Shown: piece by piece, positions 13,323 to 27,600 of the stretch
How the letters are laid out: each line of letters begins with the position of its first letter
Numbering within the stretch: the first letter of the stretch is position 1
NCBI GenBank assembly: GCA_964057225.1
Contig: OZ059896.1
Coordinates: 6,076,001 to 6,140,000 of the forward strand
DNA length: 64,000 bases
From: Auanema rhodensis
Taxonomy: Eukaryota; Nematoda; Chromadorea; Rhabditida; Rhabditidae
Direction of reading: 5' to 3'
The notes under the pieces: model-generated
What the model was told of the DNA's origin: nothing
Seen by the model: only the letters and a program-made list of their open reading frames with translations
Database searches by the model: none
Made by a program: the position numbers and the translations under genes

Positions 13323-15819
13323 TGCATGGTAACCATGACTTTGAAATTTACGTGAACTTTAATTTATGCTAATTAAATATACACGTGATGTGCACTTGAT
13401 ATGTAACTCGCTTCACGTGAAAGATAAAGAGATGCGGTTTTCAAAATTAGATTCCCCATGTCCATATTAGTCTAAAAACAAATTTTTATTGATATTGGTG
13501 CATGGTAACCATGACTTTGAAATTTACGTGAACTTTAATTTATGCTAATTAAATGTACACGTGATGTGCACTTGGTATGTAACTCGCTTCACGTGAAAGA
13601 TAAAGAGATGCGGTTTTCAAAATTAGATTCCACATGTCCATATTAGTCTAAAAACGAATTTTTATTCATATTGGTGCTTGGTAACCATGACTTTGAAATT
13701 TACGTGAACTTTAATTTATGCTAATTAAATATAAACGTGATGTGCACTTGGTATGTAACTCGCTTCACGTGAAAGATGAAGAGATGCGGTTTTCAAAATT
13801 AGATTCCCCATGTCCATATTAGTCTAAAAACAAATTTTTTATTGATATTGGTGCATGGTAACCATGACTTTGAAATTTACGTGTACTTTAATTTATGCTA
13901 ATTAAATGTACACGTGATGTGCACTCGGTATGTAACTCGCTTCACGTGAAAGATAAAGAGATGCGGTTTTCAAAATTAGATTCCCCATGTCCATATTAGT
14001 CTAAAAACAAATTTTTATTGATATTGGTTCATGGTAACCATGACTTTGAAATTTACGTGAACTTTAATTTATGCTAATTAAATGTACACGTGATGTGCAC
14101 TTGGTATGTAACTCGCTTCACGTGAAAGATAAAGAGATGCGGTTTTCAAAATTAGATTCCCCATTTCCATATTAGTCTAAAACCAAATTTTTATTGATAT
14201 TGGTGCATGGTAACCATGACTTTGAAATTTACGTGTACTTTAATTTATGCTAATTAAATGTACACGTGATGTGCACTCGGTATGTAACTCGCTTCACGTG
14301 AAAGATAAAGAGATGCGGTTTTCAAAATTAGATTCCCCATGTCCATATTAGTCTAAAAACAAATTTTTATTGATATTGGTTCATGGTAACCATGACTTTG
14401 AAATTTACGTGTACTTTAATTTATGCTAATTAAATGTACACGTGATGTGCACTCGGTATGTAACTCGCTTCACGTGAAAGATAAAGAGATGCGGTTTTCA
14501 AAATTAGATTCCCCATGTCCATATTAGTCTAAAAACAAATTTGTATTGATATTGGTTCATGGTAACCATGACTTTGAAATTTACGTGAACTTTAATTTAT
14601 GCTAATTAAATATACACGTGATGTGCACTTGATATGTAACTCGCTTCACGTGAAAGATAAAGAGATGCGGTTTTCAAAATTAGATTCCCCATGTCCATAT
14701 TAGTCTAAAAACAAATTTTTATTGATATTGGTGCATGGTAACCATGACTTTGAAATTTACGTGAACTTTAATTTATGCTAATTAAATGTACACGTGATGT
14801 GCACTTGGTATGTAACTCGCTTCACGTGAAAGATAAAGAGATGCGGTTTTCAAAATTAGATTCCCCATGTCCATATTAGTCTAAAAACGAATTTTTATTC
14901 ATATTGGTGCTTGGTAACCATGACTTTGAAATTTACGTGAACTTTAATTTATGCTAATTAAATATAAACGTGATGTGCACTTGGTATGTAACTCGCTTCA
15001 CGTGAAAGATGAAGAGATGCGGTTTTCAAAATTAGATTCCCCATGTCCATATTAGTCTAAAAACAAATTTTTTATTGATATTGGTGCATGGTAACCATGA
15101 CTTTGAAATTTACGTGTACTTTAATTTATGCTAATTAAATGTACACGTGATGTGCACTCGGTATGTAACTCGCTTCACGTGAAAGATAAAGAGATGCGGT
15201 TTTCAAAATTAGATTCCCCATGTCCATATTAGTCTAAAAACAAATTTTTATTGATATTGGTTCATGGTAACCATGACTTTGAAATTTACGTGAACTTTAA
15301 TTTATGCTAATTAAATGTACACGTGATGTGCACTTGGTATGTAACTCGCTTCACGTGAAAGATAAAGAGATGCGGTTTTCAAAATTAGATTCCCCATTTC
15401 CATATTAGTCTAAAACCAAATTTTTATTGATATTGGTGCATGGTAACCATGACTTTGAAATTTACGTGTACTTTAATTTATGCTAATTAAATGTACACGT
15501 GATGTGCACTCGGTATGTAACTCGCTTCACGTGAAAGATAAAGAGATGCGGTTTTCAAAATTAGATTCCCCATGTCCATATTAGTCTAAAAACAAATTTT
15601 TATTGATATTGGTTCATGGTAACCATGACTTTGAAATTTACGTGTACTTTAATTTATGCTAATTAAATGTACACGTGATGTGCACTCGGTATGTAACTCG
15701 CTTCACGTGAAAGATAAAGAGATGCGGTTTTCAAAATTAGATTCCCCATGTCCATATTAGTCTAAAAACAAATTTGTATTGATATTGGTTCATGGTAACC
15801 ATGACTTTGAAATTTACGT
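13323..15819 (+). repeat. 7-mer higher-order repeat, two copies (1,233 bp)
   Basis: The lag of 1,233 equals 7 x 176 plus one extra T carried by one unit. Markers: ATACACG with TTGATATG (13380/14613), AAACGAATTTTTATTCAT (13653/14886), T6 (13827/15067, within repeat-count ambiguity), TAAAACCAAAT (14178/15411). One private difference is GATTCCACATG (13629) against GATTCCCCATG. The end is marked by GTGAAC (14587) against GTGTAC (15820). Confidence 0.87.
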
Positions 15820-15952
15820 GTACTTTAATTTATGCTAATTAAATGTACACGTGATGTGCACTTGGTATGTAACTCGCTTCACGTGAAAGATAAAGAGATG
15901 CGGTTTTCAAAATTAGATTCCCCATTTCCATATTAGTCTAAAAACAAATTTT

Positions 15953-18598
15953 AATTGATATTGGTGCATGGTAACCATGACTTTGAAATTTACGTGAACT
16001 TTAATTTATGCTAATTAAATGTACACGTGATGTGCACTTGGTATGTAACTCGCTTCACGTGAAAGATAAAGAGATGCGGTTTTCAAAACTAGATTCCCCA
16101 TTTCCATATTAGTCTAAAAACAAATTTTTATTCATATTGGTGCTTGGTAACCATGACTTTGAAATTTACGTGAACTTTAATTTATGCTAATTAAATATAA
16201 ACGTGATGTGCACTTGGTATGTAACTCGCTTCACGTGGAAAATAAAGAGATGCGGTTTTCAAAATTAGATTCCCCATGTCCATATTAGTCTAAAAACAAA
16301 TTTTTATTGATATTGCTGCATGGTAACCATGACTTTGAAATTTACGTGAACTTTAATTTATGCTAATTAAATGTACACGTGATGTGCACTTGGTATGTCA
16401 CTCGCTTCACGTGAAAGATGAAGAGATGCGGTTTTCAAAATTAGATTCCCCATGTCCATATTAATCTAAAAACAAATTTTTATTGATATTGGTGCATGGT
16501 AACCATGACTTTGCAATTTGCGTGAACTTTAATTTATGCTAATTAAATATACACGTGATGTGCACTTGGTATGTAACTCGCTTCACGTGAAAGATAAAGA
16601 GATGCGGTTTTCAAAACTAGATTCCCCATTTCCATATTAGTCTAAAAACAAATTTTTATTCATATTGGTGCTTGGTAACCATGACTTTGAAATTTACGTG
16701 AACTTTAATTTATGCTAATTAAATATAAACGTGATGTGCACTTGGTATGTAACTCGCTTCACGTGGAAAATAAAGAGATGCGGTTTTCAAAATTAGATTC
16801 CCCATGTCCATATTAGTCTAAAAACAAATTTTTATTGATATTGGTGCATGGTAACCATGACTTTGAAATTTACGTGAACTTTAATTTATGCTAATTAAAT
16901 GTACACGTGATGTGCACTTGGTATGTCACTCGCTTCACGTGAAAGATGAAGAGATGCGGTTTTCAAAATTAGATTCCCCATGTCCATATTAATCTAAAAA
17001 CAAATTTTTATTGATATTGGTGCATGGTAACCATGACTTTGAAATTTACGTGAACTTTAATTTATGCTAATTAAATGTACACGTGATGTGCACCTGGTAT
17101 GTAACTCGCTTCACGTGAAAGATAAAAAGATAAGGTTTTCAAAATTAAATTCCCCATGTCCATATTAGTCTAAAAACAAATTTTTATTCATATTGGTGCT
17201 TGGTAACCATGACTTTGAAATTTACGTGAACTTTAATTTATGCTAATTAAATATAAACGTGATGTGCACTTGGTATGTAACTCGCTTCACGTGGAAAATA
17301 AAGAGATGCGGTTTTCAAAATTAGATTCCCCATGTCCATATTAGTCTAAAAACAACTTTTATTGATATTGGTGCATGGTAACCATGACTTTGAAATTTAC
17401 GTGAACTTTAATTTATGCTAATTAAATATACACGTGATGTGCACTTGATATGTAACTCGCTTCACGTGAAAGATAAAGAGATGCGGTTTTCAAAATTAGA
17501 TTCCCCATGTCCATATTAGTCTAAAAACAAATTTTTATTGATATTGGTGCATGGTAACCATGACTTTGAAATTTACGTGAACTTTAATTTATGCTAATTA
17601 AATGTACACTTGATGTGCACCTGGTATGTAACTCGCTTCACGTGAAAGATAAAAAGATAAGGTTTTCAAAATTAGATTCCCCATGTCCATATTAGTTTTA
17701 AAAACAAATTTTTATTCATATTGGTGCTTGGTAACCATGACTTTGAAATTTACGTGAACTTTAATTTATGCTAATTAAATATAAACGTGATATGCACTTG
17801 GTATGTAACTCGCTTCACGTGGAAAATAAAGAGATGCGGTTTTCAAAATTAGATTCCCCATGTCCATATTAGTCTAAAAACAAATTTTTATTGATATTGG
17901 TGCATGGTAACCATGACTTTGAAATTTACGTGAACTTTAATTTATGCTAATTAAATGTACACGTGATGTGCACTTGGTATGTAACTCGCTTCACGTGAAA
18001 GATGAAGAGATGCGGTTTTCAAAATTAGATTCCCCATGTCCATATTAGTCTAAAAACAAATTTTTTATTGATATTGGTGCATGGTAACCATGACTTTGCA
18101 ATTTACGTGAACTTTAATTTATGCTAATTAAATGTACACTTGATGTGCACTTGATATGTAACTCGCTTCACGTGAAAGATAAAGAGATGCGGTTTTCAAA
18201 ACTAGATTCCCCATGTCCATATAAGTCTAAAAACAAATTTTTATTGATATTGGTGCTTGGTAACCATGACTTTGAAATTTACGTGAACTTTAATTTATGC
18301 TAATTAAATATAAACGTGATGTGCACTTGGTATGTAACTCGCTTCACGCGGAAAATAAAGAGATGCGGTTTTCAAAATTAGATTCCCCATGTCCATATTA
18401 GTCTAAAAACAAATTTTTATTGATATTGGTGCATGGTAACCATGACTTTGAAATTTACGTGAACTTTAATTTATGCTAATTAAATGTACACGTGATGTGC
18501 ACTTGGTATGTAACTCGCTTCACGTGAAAGATAAAAAGATGCGGTTTTCAAAATTAGATTCCCCATTTCCATATTAGTCTAAAAACAAATTTTTATTC
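15953..18598 (+). repeat. 2.6-kb block duplicated at 23,349-25,994 (lag 7,396)
   Basis: About 15 consecutive units match the later block at a lag of 7,396 bp (42 x 176 + 4). Only two differences stood out: C at 16316 (TTGCTGCATGG) and T at 24952 (GGTTACC). Shared rare markers are AAAACTAG, GCAATTTGCG, AAATTAAATTCC, AACAACTTTT (17351/24747), AGTTTTAAAAAC (17694/25090), ATATAAGTCT (18220/25616) and CACGCGGAAAA (18347/25743). The first copy then has two extra units before the match resumes at a lag of 7,044 (18996 to about 19520). Confidence 0.85.
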
Positions 18599-19375
18599 AT
18601 ATTGGTGCTTGGTAACCATGACTTTGAAATTTACGTGAACTTTAATTTATGCTAATTAAATATAAACGTGATGTGCACTTGGTATGTAACTCGCTTCACG
18701 TGGAAAATAAAAAGATGCGGTTTTCAAAATTAGATTCCCCATGTCCATATTAGTCTAAAAACAAATTTTTATTGATATTGGTGCATGGTAACCATGACTT
18801 TGAAATTTACGTGAACTTTAATTTATGCTAATTAAATGTACACGTGATGTGCACTTGGTATGTAACTCGCTTCACGTGAAAGATAAAAAGATGCGGTTTT
18901 CAAAATTAGATTCCCCATTTCCATATTAGTCTAAAAACAAATTTTTATTGATATTGGTTCATGGTAACCATGACTTTGAAATTTACGTGTACTTTAATTT
19001 ATGCTAATTAAATATAAACGTGATATGCACTTGGTATGTAACTCGCTTCACGTGGAAAATAAAGAGATGCGGTTTTCAAAATTAGATTCCCCATGTCCAT
19101 ATTAGTCTAAAAACAAATTTTTATTGATATTGGTGCATGGTAACCATGACTTTGAAATTTACGTGAACTTTAATTTATGCTAATTAAATGTACACGTGAT
19201 GTGCACTTGGTATGTAACTCGCTTCACGTGAAAGATGAAGAGATGCGGTTTTCAAAATTAGATTCCCCATGTCCATATTAGTCTAAAAACAAATTTTTTA
19301 TTGATATTGGTGCATGGTAACCATGACTTTGCAATTTACGTGAACTTTAATTTATGCTAATTAAATGTACACTTG

Positions 19376-22300
19376 ATGTGCACTTGATATGTAACTCGCT
19401 TCACGTGAAAGATAAAGAGATGCGGTTTTCAAAATTAGATTCCCCATGTCCATATTAGTCTAAAAACAAATTTTTATTGATATTGGTGCATGGTAACCAT
19501 GACTTTGAAATTTACGTGAACTTTAATTTATGCTAATTAAATGTACACTTGATGTGCACCTGGTATGTAACTCGCTTCACGTGAAAGATAAAAAGATAAG
19601 GTTTTCAAAATTAGATTCCCCATGTCCATATTAGTCTAAAAACAAATTTTTTATTGATATTGGTGCATGGTAACCATGACTTTGAAATTTACGTGTACTT
19701 TAATTTATGCTAATTAAATGTACACGTGATGTGCACTCGGTATGTAACTCGCTTCACGTGAAAGATAAAGAGATGCGGTTTTCAAAATTAGATTCCCCAT
19801 GTCCATATTAGTCTAAAAACAAATTTTTATTGATATTGGTTCATGGTAACCATGACTTTGAAATTTACGTGAACTTTAATTTATGCTAATTAAATGTACA
19901 CGTGATGTGCACTTGGTATGTAACTCGCTTCACGTGAAAGATAAAGAGATGCGGTTTTCAAAATTAGATTCCCCATTTCCATATTAGTCTAAAACCAAAT
20001 TTTTATTGATATTGGTGCATGGTAACCATGACTTTGAAATTTACGTGTACTTTAATTTATGCTAATTAAATGTACACGTGATGTGCACTCGGTATGTAAC
20101 TCGCTTCACGTGAAAGATAAAGAGATGCGGTTTTCAAAATTAGATTCCCCATGTCCATATTAGTCTAAAAACAAATTTTTATTGATATTGGTTCATGGTA
20201 ACCATGACTTTGAAATTTACGTGTACTTTAATTTATGCTAATTAAATGTACACGTGATGTGCACTCGGTATGTAACTCGCTTCACGTGAAAGATAAAGAG
20301 ATGCGGTTTTCAAAATTAGATTCCCCATGTCCATATTAGTCTAAAAACAAATTTGTATTGATATTGGTTCATGGTAACCATGACTTTGAAATTTACGTGT
20401 ACTTTAATTTATGCTAATTAAATGTACACGTGATGTGCACTTGGTATGTAACTCGCTTCACGTGAAAGATAAAGAGATGCGGTTTTCAAAATTAGATTCC
20501 CCATTTCCATATTAGTCTAAAAACAAATTTTAATTGATATTGGTGCATGGTAACCATGACTTTGAAATTTACGTGAACTTTAATTTATGCTAATTAAATG
20601 TACACGTGATGTGCACTTGATATGTAACTCGCTTCACGTGAAAGATGAAGAGATGCGGTTTTCAAAATTAGATTCCCCATGTCCATATTAATCTAAAAAC
20701 AAATTTTTATTGATATTGGTGCATGGTAACCATGACTTTGAAATTTACGTGAACTTTAATTTATGCTAATTAAATGTACACGTGATGTGCACTTGGTATG
20801 TAACTCGCTTCACGTGAAAGATAAAGAGATGCGGTTTTCAAAACTAGATTCCCCATTTCCATATTAGTCTAAAAACAAATTTTTATTCATATTGGTGCTT
20901 GGTAACCATGACTTTGAAATTTACGTGAACTTTAATTTATGCTAATTAAATATAAACGTGATGTGCACTTGGTATGTAACTCGCTTCACGTGGAAAATAA
21001 AGAGATGCGGTTTTCAAAATTAGATTCCCCATGTCCATATTAGTCTAAAAACAAATTTTTATTGATATTGGTGCATGGTAACCATGACTTTGAAATTTAC
21101 GTGAACTTTAATTTATGCTAATTAAATGTACACGTGATGTGCACTTGGTATGTCACTCGCTTCACGTGAAAGATGAAGAGATGCGGTTTTCAAAATTAGA
21201 TTCCCCATGTCCATATTAATCTAAAAACAAATTTTTATTGATATTGGTGCATGGTAACCATGACTTTGCAATTTGCGTGAACTTTAATTTATGCTAATTA
21301 AATATACACGTGATGTGCACTTGGTATGTAACTCGCTTCACGTGAAAGATAAAGAGATGCGGTTTTCAAAACTAGATTCCCCATTTCCATATTAGTCTAA
21401 AAACAAATTTTTATTCATATTGGTGCTTGGTAACCATGACTTTGAAATTTACGTGAACTTTAATTTATGCTAATTAAATATAAACGTGATGTGCACTTGG
21501 TATGTAACTCGCTTCACGTGGAAAATAAAGAGATGCGGTTTTCAAAATTAGATTCCCCATGTCCATATTAGTCTAAAAACAAATTTTTATTGATATTGGT
21601 GCATGGTAACCATGACTTTGAAATTTACGTGAACTTTAATTTATGCTAATTAAATGTACACGTGATGTGCACTTGGTATGTCACTCGCTTCACGTGAAAG
21701 ATGAAGAGATGCGGTTTTCAAAATTAGATTCCCCATGTCCATATTAATCTAAAAACAAATTTTTATTGATATTGGTGCATGGTAACCATGACTTTGAAAT
21801 TTACGTGAACTTTAATTTATGCTAATTAAATGTACACGTGATGTGCACCTGGTATGTAACTCGCTTCACGTGAAAGATAAAAAGATAAGGTTTTCAAAAT
21901 TAAATTCCCCATGTCCATATTAGTCTAAAAACAAATTTTTATTCATATTGGTGCTTGGTAACCATGACTTTGAAATTTACGTGAACTTTAATTTATGCTA
22001 ATTAAATATAAACGTGATGTGCACTTGATATGTAACTCGCTTCACGTGAAAGATAAAGAGATGCGGTTTTCAAAATTAGATTCCCCATGTCCATATTAGT
22101 CTAAAAACAAATTTTTATTGATATTGGTGCATGGTAACCATGACTTTGAAATTTACGTGAACTTTAATTTATGCTAATTAAATGTACACTTGATGTGCAC
22201 CTGGTATGTAACTCGCTTCACGTGAAAGATAAAAAGATAAGGTTTTCAAAATTAGATTCCCCATGTCCATATTAGTCTAAAAACAAATTTTTTATTGATA

Positions 22301-24666
22301 TTGGTGCATGGTAACCATGACTTTGAAATTTACGTGTACTTTAATTTATGCTAATTAAATGTACACGTGATGTGCACTCGGTATGTAACTCGCTTCACGT
22401 GAAAGATAAAGAGATGCGGTTTTCAAAATTAGATTCCCCATGTCCATATTAGTCTAAAAACAAATTTTTATTGATATTGGTTCATGGTAACCATGACTTT
22501 GAAATTTACGTGAACTTTAATTTATGCTAATTAAATGTACACGTGATGTGCACTTGGTATGTAACTCGCTTCACGTGAAAGATAAAGAGATGCGGTTTTC
22601 AAAATTAGATTCCCCATTTCCATATTAGTCTAAAACCAAATTTTTATTGATATTGGTGCATGGTAACCATGACTTTGAAATTTACGTGTACTTTAATTTA
22701 TGCTAATTAAATGTACACGTGATGTGCACTCGGTATGTAACTCGCTTCACGTGAAAGATAAAGAGATGCGGTTTTCAAAATTAGATTCCCCATGTCCATA
22801 TTAGTCTAAAAACAAATTTTTATTGATATTGGTTCATGGTAACCATGACTTTGAAATTTACGTGTACTTTAATTTATGCTAATTAAATGTACACGTGATG
22901 TGCACTCGGTATGTAACTCGCTTCACGTGAAAGATAAAGAGATGCGGTTTTCAAAATTAGATTCCCCATGTCCATATTAGTCTAAAAACAAATTTGTATT
23001 GATATTGGTTCATGGTAACCATGACTTTGAAATTTACGTGTACTTTAATTTATGCTAATTAAATGTACACGTGATGTGCACTTGGTATGTAACTCGCTTC
23101 ACGTGAAAGATAAAGAGATGCGGTTTTCAAAATTAGATTCCCCATTTCCATATTAGTCTAAAAACAAATTTTAATTGATATTGGTGCATGGTAACCATGA
23201 CTTTGAAATTTACGTGAACTTTAATTTATGCTAATTAAATGTACACGTGATGTGCACTTGATATGTAACTCGCTTCACGTGAAAGATGAAGAGATGCGGT
23301 TTTCAAAATTAGATTCCCCATGTCCATATTAATCTAAAAACAAATTTTTATTGATATTGGTGCATGGTAACCATGACTTTGAAATTTACGTGAACTTTAA
23401 TTTATGCTAATTAAATGTACACGTGATGTGCACTTGGTATGTAACTCGCTTCACGTGAAAGATAAAGAGATGCGGTTTTCAAAACTAGATTCCCCATTTC
23501 CATATTAGTCTAAAAACAAATTTTTATTCATATTGGTGCTTGGTAACCATGACTTTGAAATTTACGTGAACTTTAATTTATGCTAATTAAATATAAACGT
23601 GATGTGCACTTGGTATGTAACTCGCTTCACGTGGAAAATAAAGAGATGCGGTTTTCAAAATTAGATTCCCCATGTCCATATTAGTCTAAAAACAAATTTT
23701 TATTGATATTGGTGCATGGTAACCATGACTTTGAAATTTACGTGAACTTTAATTTATGCTAATTAAATGTACACGTGATGTGCACTTGGTATGTCACTCG
23801 CTTCACGTGAAAGATGAAGAGATGCGGTTTTCAAAATTAGATTCCCCATGTCCATATTAATCTAAAAACAAATTTTTATTGATATTGGTGCATGGTAACC
23901 ATGACTTTGCAATTTGCGTGAACTTTAATTTATGCTAATTAAATATACACGTGATGTGCACTTGGTATGTAACTCGCTTCACGTGAAAGATAAAGAGATG
24001 CGGTTTTCAAAACTAGATTCCCCATTTCCATATTAGTCTAAAAACAAATTTTTATTCATATTGGTGCTTGGTAACCATGACTTTGAAATTTACGTGAACT
24101 TTAATTTATGCTAATTAAATATAAACGTGATGTGCACTTGGTATGTAACTCGCTTCACGTGGAAAATAAAGAGATGCGGTTTTCAAAATTAGATTCCCCA
24201 TGTCCATATTAGTCTAAAAACAAATTTTTATTGATATTGGTGCATGGTAACCATGACTTTGAAATTTACGTGAACTTTAATTTATGCTAATTAAATGTAC
24301 ACGTGATGTGCACTTGGTATGTCACTCGCTTCACGTGAAAGATGAAGAGATGCGGTTTTCAAAATTAGATTCCCCATGTCCATATTAATCTAAAAACAAA
24401 TTTTTATTGATATTGGTGCATGGTAACCATGACTTTGAAATTTACGTGAACTTTAATTTATGCTAATTAAATGTACACGTGATGTGCACCTGGTATGTAA
24501 CTCGCTTCACGTGAAAGATAAAAAGATAAGGTTTTCAAAATTAAATTCCCCATGTCCATATTAGTCTAAAAACAAATTTTTATTCATATTGGTGCTTGGT
24601 AACCATGACTTTGAAATTTACGTGAACTTTAATTTATGCTAATTAAATATAAACGTGATGTGCACT
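19376..24666 (+). repeat. 15-mer higher-order repeat, two perfect copies (2,641 bp)
   Basis: Copies 19376-22016 and 22017-24657 agree at every marker I checked: T6 (19645/22286), TAAAACC (19990/22631), AATTTGTATT (20350/22991), TTTTAATTGAT (20528/23169), AAAACTAG (20840/23481), GCAATTTGCG (21268/23909), AAATTAAATTCC (21899/24540). 2,641 is 15 x 176 + 1; one unit carries T6. I found no difference between the copies, so the event looks very recent, or is an assembly effect. A related but less regular version lies upstream at about 14.6-17.2 kb with one unit fewer. Confidence 0.87.
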
Positions 24667-27600
24667 TGGTATGTAACTCGCTTCACGTGGAAAATAAAGA
24701 GATGCGGTTTTCAAAATTAGATTCCCCATGTCCATATTAGTCTAAAAACAACTTTTATTGATATTGGTGCATGGTAACCATGACTTTGAAATTTACGTGA
24801 ACTTTAATTTATGCTAATTAAATATACACGTGATGTGCACTTGATATGTAACTCGCTTCACGTGAAAGATAAAGAGATGCGGTTTTCAAAATTAGATTCC
24901 CCATGTCCATATTAGTCTAAAAACAAATTTTTATTGATATTGGTGCATGGTTACCATGACTTTGAAATTTACGTGAACTTTAATTTATGCTAATTAAATG
25001 TACACTTGATGTGCACCTGGTATGTAACTCGCTTCACGTGAAAGATAAAAAGATAAGGTTTTCAAAATTAGATTCCCCATGTCCATATTAGTTTTAAAAA
25101 CAAATTTTTATTCATATTGGTGCTTGGTAACCATGACTTTGAAATTTACGTGAACTTTAATTTATGCTAATTAAATATAAACGTGATATGCACTTGGTAT
25201 GTAACTCGCTTCACGTGGAAAATAAAGAGATGCGGTTTTCAAAATTAGATTCCCCATGTCCATATTAGTCTAAAAACAAATTTTTATTGATATTGGTGCA
25301 TGGTAACCATGACTTTGAAATTTACGTGAACTTTAATTTATGCTAATTAAATGTACACGTGATGTGCACTTGGTATGTAACTCGCTTCACGTGAAAGATG
25401 AAGAGATGCGGTTTTCAAAATTAGATTCCCCATGTCCATATTAGTCTAAAAACAAATTTTTTATTGATATTGGTGCATGGTAACCATGACTTTGCAATTT
25501 ACGTGAACTTTAATTTATGCTAATTAAATGTACACTTGATGTGCACTTGATATGTAACTCGCTTCACGTGAAAGATAAAGAGATGCGGTTTTCAAAACTA
25601 GATTCCCCATGTCCATATAAGTCTAAAAACAAATTTTTATTGATATTGGTGCTTGGTAACCATGACTTTGAAATTTACGTGAACTTTAATTTATGCTAAT
25701 TAAATATAAACGTGATGTGCACTTGGTATGTAACTCGCTTCACGCGGAAAATAAAGAGATGCGGTTTTCAAAATTAGATTCCCCATGTCCATATTAGTCT
25801 AAAAACAAATTTTTATTGATATTGGTGCATGGTAACCATGACTTTGAAATTTACGTGAACTTTAATTTATGCTAATTAAATGTACACGTGATGTGCACTT
25901 GGTATGTAACTCGCTTCACGTGAAAGATAAAAAGATGCGGTTTTCAAAATTAGATTCCCCATTTCCATATTAGTCTAAAAACAAATTTTTATTGATATTG
26001 GTTCATGGTAACCATGACTTTGAAATTTACGTGTACTTTAATTTATGCTAATTAAATATAAACGTGATATGCACTTGGTATGTAACTCGCTTCACGTGGA
26101 AAATAAAGAGATGCGGTTTTCAAAATTAGATTCCCCATGTCCATATTAGTCTAAAAACAAATTTTTATTGATATTGGTGCATGGTAACCATGACTTTGAA
26201 ATTTACGTGAACTTTAATTTATGCTAATTAAATGTACACGTGATGTGCACTTGGTATGTAACTCGCTTCACGTGAAAGATGAAGAGATGCGGTTTTCAAA
26301 ATTAGATTCCCCATGTCCATATTAGTCTAAAAACAAATTTTTTATTGATATTGGTGCATGGTAACCATGACTTTGCAATTTACGTGAACTTTAATTTATG
26401 CTAATTAAATGTACACTTGATGTGCACTTGATATGTAACTCGCTTCACGTGAAAGATAAAGAGATGCGGTTTTCAAAATTAGATTCCCCATGTCCATATT
26501 AGTCTAAAAACAAATTTTTATTGATATTGGTGCATGGTAACCATGACTTTGAAATTTACGTGAACTTTAATTTATGCTAATTAAATGTACACTTGATGTG
26601 CACCTGGTATGTAACTCGCTTCACGTGAAAGATAAAAAGATAAGGTTTTCAAAATTAGATTCCCCATGTCCATATTAGTCTAAAAACAAATTTTTATTCA
26701 TATTGGTGCTTGGTAACCATGACTTTGAAATTTACGTGAACTTTAATTTATGCTAATTAAATATAAACGTGATGTGCACTTGGTATGTAACTCGCTTCAC
26801 GTGGAAAATAAAGAGATGCGGTTTTCAAAATTAGATTCCCCATGTCCATATTAGTCTAAAAACAAATTTTTATTGATATTGGTGCATGGTAACCATGACT
26901 TTGAAATTTACGTGAACTTTAATTTATGCTAATTAAATGTACACGTGATGTGCACTTGGTATGTAACTCGCTTCACGTGAAAGATAAAAAGATGCGGTTT
27001 TCAAAATTAGATTCCCCATTTCCATATTAGTCTAAAAACAAATTTTTATTGATATTGGTTCATGGTAACCATGACTTTGAAATTTACGTGTACTTTAATT
27101 TATGCTAATTAAATGTACACGTGATGTGCACTTGGTATGTAACTCGCTTCACGTGAAAGATAAAAAGATGCGGTTTTCAAAATTAGATTCCCCATTTCCA
27201 TATTAGTCTAAAAACAAATTTTTCTTGATATTGGTTCATGGTAACCATGACTTTGAAATTTACGTGTACTTTAATTTATGCTAATTAAATATAAACGTGA
27301 TGTGCACTTGGTATGTAACTCGCTTCACGTGAAAGATAAAGAGATGCGGTTTTCAAAATTAGATTCCCCATGTCCATATTAGTCTAAAAACAAATTTTTA
27401 TTGATATTGGTTCATGGTAACCATGACTTTGAAATTTACGTGTACTTTAATTTATGCTAATTAAATGTACACTTGATGTGCACCTGGTATGTACCTCGCT
27501 TCACGTGAAAGATAAAAAGATAAGGTTTTCAAAATTAGATTCCCCATGTCCATATTAGTCTAAAAACAAATTTTTTATTGATATTGGTGCATGGTAACCA

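Noticed and set aside
18121-18303. 60-codon open reading frame starting at monomer position 6 (identical copy at 25517-25699)
   Set aside because: Every consensus unit has a 34-codon frame starting at this ATG and ending at the TAG at monomer 108-110. Here one T-to-A change (ATATAAGTCT) removes that stop and the frame runs to the next unit. The second copy is part of the 7,396-bp block duplication, so the identity is not evidence of selection. No coding bias, domain or promoter context is seen.
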